Assembly: GCF_014042015.1 (NCBI RefSeq)
Contig: NZ_CP059493.1
Coordinates: 2,108,001 to 2,172,000, forward strand
Origin: Actinotalea sp. JY-7876
Lineage (GTDB): Bacteria; Actinomycetota; Actinomycetes; Actinomycetales; Cellulomonadaceae
Direction: 5' to 3'
DNA: 64,000 bases
Both the position numbers and the translations under genes were made by a program. The first letter of the stretch is position 1; every line of letters begins with the position of its first letter. Shown piece by piece: positions 60,464 through 64,000 of this stretch. The notes below the pieces were generated by a model. The model searched no databases. It was given only the letters and a program-made list of their open reading frames with translations, and was not told the origin of the DNA.

Positions 60464-60962
60464 GTGGCTCGAGGGCTGGCCGTTCCTGCCGGTCTACCTC
60501 TTCTTCGTCGGCGGTGCGGCCGTCCGGTCCCAGGCGACCTACTGGGTGGGCCGCGGGATCACCGCCGGCGTCCTGCGCTCGCGGTGGGCGCACCGGCTGG
60601 AGAACCCGCAGATCGAGCGGGCGACCCGCCTCATCGAGCGCTGGGGCATGCCGGTCGTGCCCCTGTCCTTCCTCACGGTCGGCCTGCAGAGCGCGGTGCA
60701 CCTGTCGGCGGGCGTGCTGCGGCTGGCGTGGCCGCGGTACACCCTGTGGGCGTTCCCCGGCTACCTGGCCTGGGCGCTGGTGTGGGCGGGTGGCGGGATG
60801 GCGGCGGTCGCGGGCGCGGTCGAGCTCGGCACGCGCTCGCCGTGGGCGCTCGCCGCGGTCGTGTGCCTCCTGGCGGGCGTGGTCGCCGTGTTCATCGCCC
60901 GACGGCGCCGCCGCCGCGCGGCGGCCGGCGCCGAGACGGTCACCGTGGTCCAGGACGCCTGA
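60456..60962 (+). CDS. DedA/VTT-like membrane protein
   Basis: A 168-residue membrane protein with about four helices. It has features of the VTT/DedA (SNARE-associated) family: YWVGRGITAGVL, a central ERWGMPVVPLSFLTVGLQSAVHLSAG and a proline/glycine-rich re-entrant region. It is shorter than E. coli DedA (about 219). GTG 60456 overlaps the end of zur by eight bases. Family members are proposed lipid scramblases/flippases. A link to zinc is not implied. Confidence 0.7.
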   Translation: MPEWLEGWPFLPVYLFFVGGAAVRSQATYWVGRGITAGVLRSRWAHRLENPQIERATRLIERWGMPVVPLSFLTVGLQSAVHLSAGVLRLAWPRYTLWAFPGYLAWALVWAGGGMAAVAGAVELGTRSPWALAAVVCLLAGVVAVFIARRRRRRAAAGAETVTVVQDA

Positions 60963-61001
60963 GGCCGAGCGCCCCGCGACCCGGCACGCCGCGGGTGCGG
61001 C

Positions 61002-61829
61002 TCAGGGCGCGTCGGTCGCCGTCGCCCGGTCCACGGCGCCGCCGTAGCGGCGGTCGCGGCGGGCGTACGTCTCGACGGCGCGCCACAGGTGGCGGCGGTC
61101 GACGTCGGGCCAGTACTCGTCGAGGAAGACCATCTCCGCGTACGCGGCCTGCCAGATCATGAAGTTCGACGTCCGCTGCTCCCCCGACGTGCGCAGGAAG
61201 AGGTCGACGTCGGGCAGCTCCGGCTCGTCGAGGTAGCGCGCGACCGTGCGCTCGTCGACGCGCTCGGGGTCCAGGCGCCCGGCGGCGACCTCGCGCGCGA
61301 TCGCCCTGGCGGCGTCGGCGACCTCGGCGCGGCCGCCGTAGTTGACGCACATGGTCAGCGTGCACACGTCGTTGCCGCGCGTGACCTCCTCGGCGGTCTC
61401 GAGCTCGGTGATCACCGAGCGCCACAGGCGCGGGCGCCGGCCCGCCCAGCGCACCCGCACACCCCAGGAGTCCATCGTGTCGCGGCGGCGGCGCAGCACG
61501 TCGCGGTTGAAGCCCATGAGGAAGCGCACCTCCTCCGGCGAGCGCTTCCAGTTCTCGGTCGAGAACGCGTAGGCGGAGATGTGGGTGACGCCGATCTCGA
61601 TGGCGCCCGCGACGACGTCGAGCAGCGCCGCCTCGCCCGCCGCGTGGCCCTCGGTGCGGGGCAGGCCGCGCTCGTTCGCCCAGCGCCCGTTGCCGTCCAT
61701 GACGATCGCCACGTGCTTCGGCACGAACTGCGCCGGGATCGCGGGCGGGCGCGCCCCCGAGGGGTGCGGCGGCGGGGCCTGCACCTCGCGGTCACGCCGG
61801 CCGCGGGTGCTCGCGCGCTCACGCGCCAT
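61002..61829 (-). CDS. uppS: Isoprenyl transferase (undecaprenyl diphosphate synthase type)
   Basis: A 275-residue cis-prenyltransferase making long-chain polyprenyl diphosphates for cell-wall lipid carriers. The DGNGRWA motif (with catalytic Asp, about residue 45) and NYGGRAEV, plus [19 protein letters not shown], are diagnostic. Some actinobacteria have two such enzymes, with short or decaprenyl product; chain length cannot be predicted by eye. The ATG shares its A with the recO stop, so the two are coupled. Confidence 0.95.
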   Translation of the reverse strand: MARERASTRGRRDREVQAPPPHPSGARPPAIPAQFVPKHVAIVMDGNGRWANERGLPRTEGHAAGEAALLDVVAGAIEIGVTHISAYAFSTENWKRSPEEVRFLMGFNRDVLRRRRDTMDSWGVRVRWAGRRPRLWRSVITELETAEEVTRGNDVCTLTMCVNYGGRAEVADAARAIAREVAAGRLDPERVDERTVARYLDEPELPDVDLFLRTSGEQRTSNFMIWQAAYAEMVFLDEYWPDVDRRHLWRAVETYARRDRRYGGAVDRATATDAP

Positions 61830-62560
61830 CAGACGCGCTCGACCATGCGCAGCGAGCGCAGCCCGCGCTCGAGGTGGAACTGCAGGAAGGCCGCGACCAG
61901 CCCGCTCGCCTCGCGCCGGTCCCGGTCCGCGCTCGCGTCGGCCTCGGCCCACTCCCCCGTGAGCAGGGCGGCGAGGAGGCGGAACGTCTCGGGCGCCGGC
62001 GAGGCGGCGCCCGGCGGACGGCACGCACCGCACACCGCACCGCCCGAGCCGACGGCGAACGCCCGGTGCGGACCCGGGGCGCCGCACCGCGCGCAGTCGG
62101 TGAACGACGGCGCCCAGCCGGCGATCGCGAGCGACCGCAGCAGGTAGGAGTCCAGGACGAGGCCCGGCGCGTGCGCCCGCTCCGCGAGCGACCGCGTGGC
62201 GGCGACGAGCAGCAGGTACTGCTGCGTGGCGGGCTCGCGTTCCGCCTCGACGAGGCGCTCGGCCGTCTCGAGCATGGCCGTGCCCGCCGTGTACAGCGCG
62301 TAGTCCGCGCAGACGGCACGGGCGTAGGGCCCCAGCGTCTCGACCTGCGTGACGATGTCGAGGTTGCGCCCCGTGTAGAGCTGGGCGTCGACCACCATGA
62401 ACGGCTCGACCCGCGACCCGAACCGGGACGAGGTGCGTCGCACGCCCTTCGCGACCGCGCGCACCTTGCCGTGGTGGCGGGTCAGGAGGGTCACGATGCG
62501 GTCGGCCTCGCCCAGCTTCTGGGCGCGCAGCACGATCGCCTCGTCGCGGTAGAGGCTCAC
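61829..62560 (-). CDS. recO: DNA repair protein RecO
   Basis: A 243-residue mediator that helps load RecA onto SSB-coated DNA in the RecFOR pathway. N-terminal OB-fold sequence [20 protein letters not shown] is typical; a C-terminal zinc finger is intact (CARCG and CGAC). GTG 62560 is the most likely start, directly matching the canonical product [12 protein letters not shown]. It overlaps uppS; recO-uppS is a conserved actinobacterial pair. Confidence 0.94.
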   Translation of the reverse strand: MSLYRDEAIVLRAQKLGEADRIVTLLTRHHGKVRAVAKGVRRTSSRFGSRVEPFMVVDAQLYTGRNLDIVTQVETLGPYARAVCADYALYTAGTAMLETAERLVEAEREPATQQYLLLVAATRSLAERAHAPGLVLDSYLLRSLAIAGWAPSFTDCARCGAPGPHRAFAVGSGGAVCGACRPPGAASPAPETFRLLAALLTGEWAEADASADRDRREASGLVAAFLQFHLERGLRSLRMVERV

Positions 62561-62715
62561 GGCACCATTGTCCCCCGCCCCACCGACACCACACCCCCGC
62601 CGCGCCGCACGCCCGGCCCGCACCGCGCACACCCTCCGCCCGGCGCACCGGCCCCCACGGCCGCACCGCCGTGTCCGGTCCACTATTTCGCGTGCCCGGA
62701 GCCGTCACCGCGGGC

Positions 62716-62721
62716 TAGCGT
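62716..62721 (+). promoter_or_regulatory. Possible -10 of the rsgA leader transcript
   Basis: TAGCGT within GGGCTAGCGT could be a -10; it would give a 5' UTR of about 75 bases before the leader ORF. No clear -35 is visible. The rest of 62561-62804 holds nothing I can interpret, except C-rich sequence just upstream of recO. Confidence 0.3.
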
Positions 62722-62804
62722 CGGTGTGGTGCGGCCGCGCCACCCGGCGCGCCGCCCCGGGCGCCCGGCCGGCGCCCACGGACCCCTGGAAGGAGGTGCG
62801 CGCC

Positions 62805-62861
62805 ATGACCGACGTCGTCGTCGTCCCCGTGCCCGTACCTCCCGCACGACCGCGCCGCTGA
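62805..62861 (+). CDS. 18-codon leader ORF upstream of rsgA
   Basis: ATG 62805 follows a near-perfect GGAAGGAGG. The ORF encodes MTDVVVVPVPVPPARPRR and ends at TGA 62859-62861. The alternating Val/Pro and the PP pair could slow ribosomes. Its stop codon lies in the loop of a perfect 8-bp hairpin (62850-62870), and rsgA begins 30 bases later at a TTG. These properties suggest a regulatory leader peptide; it could also be an unrelated small protein. Confidence 0.5.
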   Translation: MTDVVVVPVPVPPARPRR

Positions 62862-62870
62862 CCGGCGCGG
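62850..62870 (+). promoter_or_regulatory. Hairpin around the leader ORF stop
   Basis: CCGCGCCG (62850-62857) pairs perfectly with CGGCGCGG (62863-62870) around CTGAC, which contains the TGA of the leader ORF. A translating or stalled ribosome would melt or block it. It lies just before the weak AAGGG site and TTG of rsgA. Confidence 0.5.
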
Positions 62871-62890
62871 CCCCTCGAAGGGTCACTCCG

Positions 62891-63961
62891 TTGTCCGCTG
62901 CTCCACCGCCCACCACCCCTGCCACGCCCGCCTCTCGTCCCGACGACGGGCCGGTCGCCCGCGTCGTCCGCCCGGACCGCGGCTCGTGCGACGTCCTCCT
63001 CCCCGCGCCCGACGCGAGCGTCGACGCGTCGCCCGTCCGGGCCGCGTGGTCACCCGCGCTCGCCCGCGCCGCCGCGGCCGACCCCACGGCCGTCCCGGCC
63101 GCCGGCGACCGCGTGCGGCTCGCACACGTCCCGCCCGACGGGTGGATCGTCGCCGCCGTCCTGCCGCGGCGGACCGCCGTCGTGCGCGCCCAGGTCGCCG
63201 CCGGCTCCTCGCACGCCCAGGTCCTCGCCGCGAACGCCGACGTCGCCGTCGTCGTGGAGGCGATGGCGCCCGACGTCGACCTCGCGCGCATCGAGCGCCT
63301 CCTCGCGCTCGCGTGGTCGTCCGGCGCCGAGCCGCTCGTCGTCCTGACCAAGGCCGACCTGGTCGCCCATCCCGACGCGCTCCTGGGCGAGGTCGTCGCG
63401 ATCGCGCCCGGAGCCGACGTCGTCGCCGTCAGCGCGGTGGACGAGGTCGGGCTCGAGCCGCTGCGGGGCCGGCTCGCGGCGGGCGCGACGCTGGCGCTGC
63501 TGGGCGCGTCGGGCGTCGGGAAGTCGACCCTGCTCAACGCCCTGCTCGGCCGCGAAGCCATGCGCACGCGCGCGCTGCGAGGCGACGGCAAGGGCCGGCA
63601 CACGACCGTGACGCGCGAGCTGCACATGGTCCCGGGGGGCGGCGCGGTGATCGACACCCCGGGCATCCGATCGGTCGGCCTCGCCGGGCAGGAGGCGCTG
63701 GCCGACGTCTTCGCGGAGATCGAGGCGCTCGCGGCCGGGTGCCGGTTCTCCGACTGCGCGCACGCGAGCGAGCCCGGCTGCGCCGTGGTCGCCGCGGTCG
63801 CGGACGGCGATCTGGCCCCCCGGCGCCTGCGGAGCTACCGCAAGCTCGTGCGCGAGGCCGCCTACCAGGCGGCGCGGGTCGACGCGCGCCTGCGCGCGGC
63901 CGCGGCCGGCGAGCTCAAGGCGCGCACCAAGGCGTACCGCCGCCACCCCCTGCGCCCCTGA
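62891..63961 (+). CDS. rsgA: Ribosome small-subunit biogenesis GTPase
   Basis: A 356-residue circularly permuted GTPase (YjeQ/RsgA) acting in late 30S maturation. Permutation is visible: the G4 motif TKAD (residues 153-156) precedes G1 GASGVGKS (205-212) and G3 DTPG (255-258). A C-terminal zinc knuckle follows, CRFSDCAHASEPGC. No ATG or GTG is suitably placed; TTG 62891, with AAGGG upstream, best fits. TTG is rare here and suggests low translation. Confidence 0.9.
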   Translation: MSAAPPPTTPATPASRPDDGPVARVVRPDRGSCDVLLPAPDASVDASPVRAAWSPALARAAAADPTAVPAAGDRVRLAHVPPDGWIVAAVLPRRTAVVRAQVAAGSSHAQVLAANADVAVVVEAMAPDVDLARIERLLALAWSSGAEPLVVLTKADLVAHPDALLGEVVAIAPGADVVAVSAVDEVGLEPLRGRLAAGATLALLGASGVGKSTLLNALLGREAMRTRALRGDGKGRHTTVTRELHMVPGGGAVIDTPGIRSVGLAGQEALADVFAEIEALAAGCRFSDCAHASEPGCAVVAAVADGDLAPRRLRSYRKLVREAAYQAARVDARLRAAAAGELKARTKAYRRHPLRP

Positions 63962-64000
63962 CCGGGCCCCGGCCGGGCCGGGACCCGGCCGGGCCGGGCC
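63962..64000. other. Very GC-rich end of window, possible terminator start
   Basis: The 39 bases after rsgA consist of CCGGCCGGG-type repeats, which can pair with one another and could be the start of a terminator. The window ends before this can be evaluated. Confidence 0.3.

Noticed and set aside
62568-62804. Longer version of the rsgA leader ORF
   Set aside because: The upstream translation is Pro/Arg-rich and lacks a start signal, whereas ATG 62805 has a near-perfect ribosome binding site.

Overview
The window is chromosomal DNA of a very GC-rich actinomycete. Start codons are often GTG and once TTG, many adjacent genes overlap by 1-4 bp, and several genes appear to be leaderless. Three carbohydrate ABC importers without their own ATPase, several LacI regulators, a PL1 pectate lyase, FAS-II genes with a FasR-type regulator and the order glyS-dusB...dgt...dnaG all suggest Cellulomonadaceae or a close relative in Micrococcales. 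I see no rRNA, insertion sequence, prophage or CRISPR array.

Layout. 1-5171: fasR-fabD-fabH-acpP-fabF. 5172-5568: convergent gap with a tandem array of half-palindromes ending in a 50-bp palindromic element; a second copy lies at 26724-26773. 5569-9564: DUF3145 gene, peptide deformylase, small membrane or hypothetical genes and two tRNAs. 9617-15771 (minus): sugar importer with a Tat lipoprotein, an UlaG-like hydrolase and a membrane-anchored phosphatase-fold protein. 15945-21316: LacI-controlled importer with a beta-fructosidase-fold glycosidase. 21424-26668: HdeD-like protein, NicoT nickel/cobalt permease divergent from a Fur-family regulator, Fe-dependent alcohol dehydrogenase, DUF808 and DinB-like proteins. 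26818-28574: secreted pectate lyase and a Cys-rich lipoprotein. 28698-30659: dnaG. 30782-34339: VOC protein, then an RHH regulator-DUF4097-ABC exporter operon with an elaborate palindromic operator.

34347-41073 (minus): a tightly coupled set made of a MoxR-type AAA+ ATPase, an unknown protein, an HExxH/vWA-MIDAS protein, an unknown coiled-tail protein and a PaaK-like adenylate-forming enzyme. 41096-42765: nadR-pnuC for nicotinamide riboside salvage. 42775-44085: dGTPase-like gene. 44121-52948: maltose/maltodextrin locus (GH13, malG, malF, malE; divergent malR and a second GH13). 52970-57134: PQQ-propeller protein, dusB, glyS. 57327-60463: zinc uptake locus znuA-znuC-znuB-zur behind two Zur boxes. 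60456-63961: DedA-like protein, uppS, recO and rsgA, the last preceded by an 18-codon leader ORF.

Themes. Strong hairpins lie just after genes whose products are usually needed in excess (acpP, malE and the binding protein at 18411), as if to lower expression of the next gene. None of the three sugar importers has an ATPase gene, so a shared MsiK-type ATPase elsewhere is likely. The MoxR/vWA set is the best candidate for a poorly described system; the paired palindromic elements are the most unusual non-coding signal.
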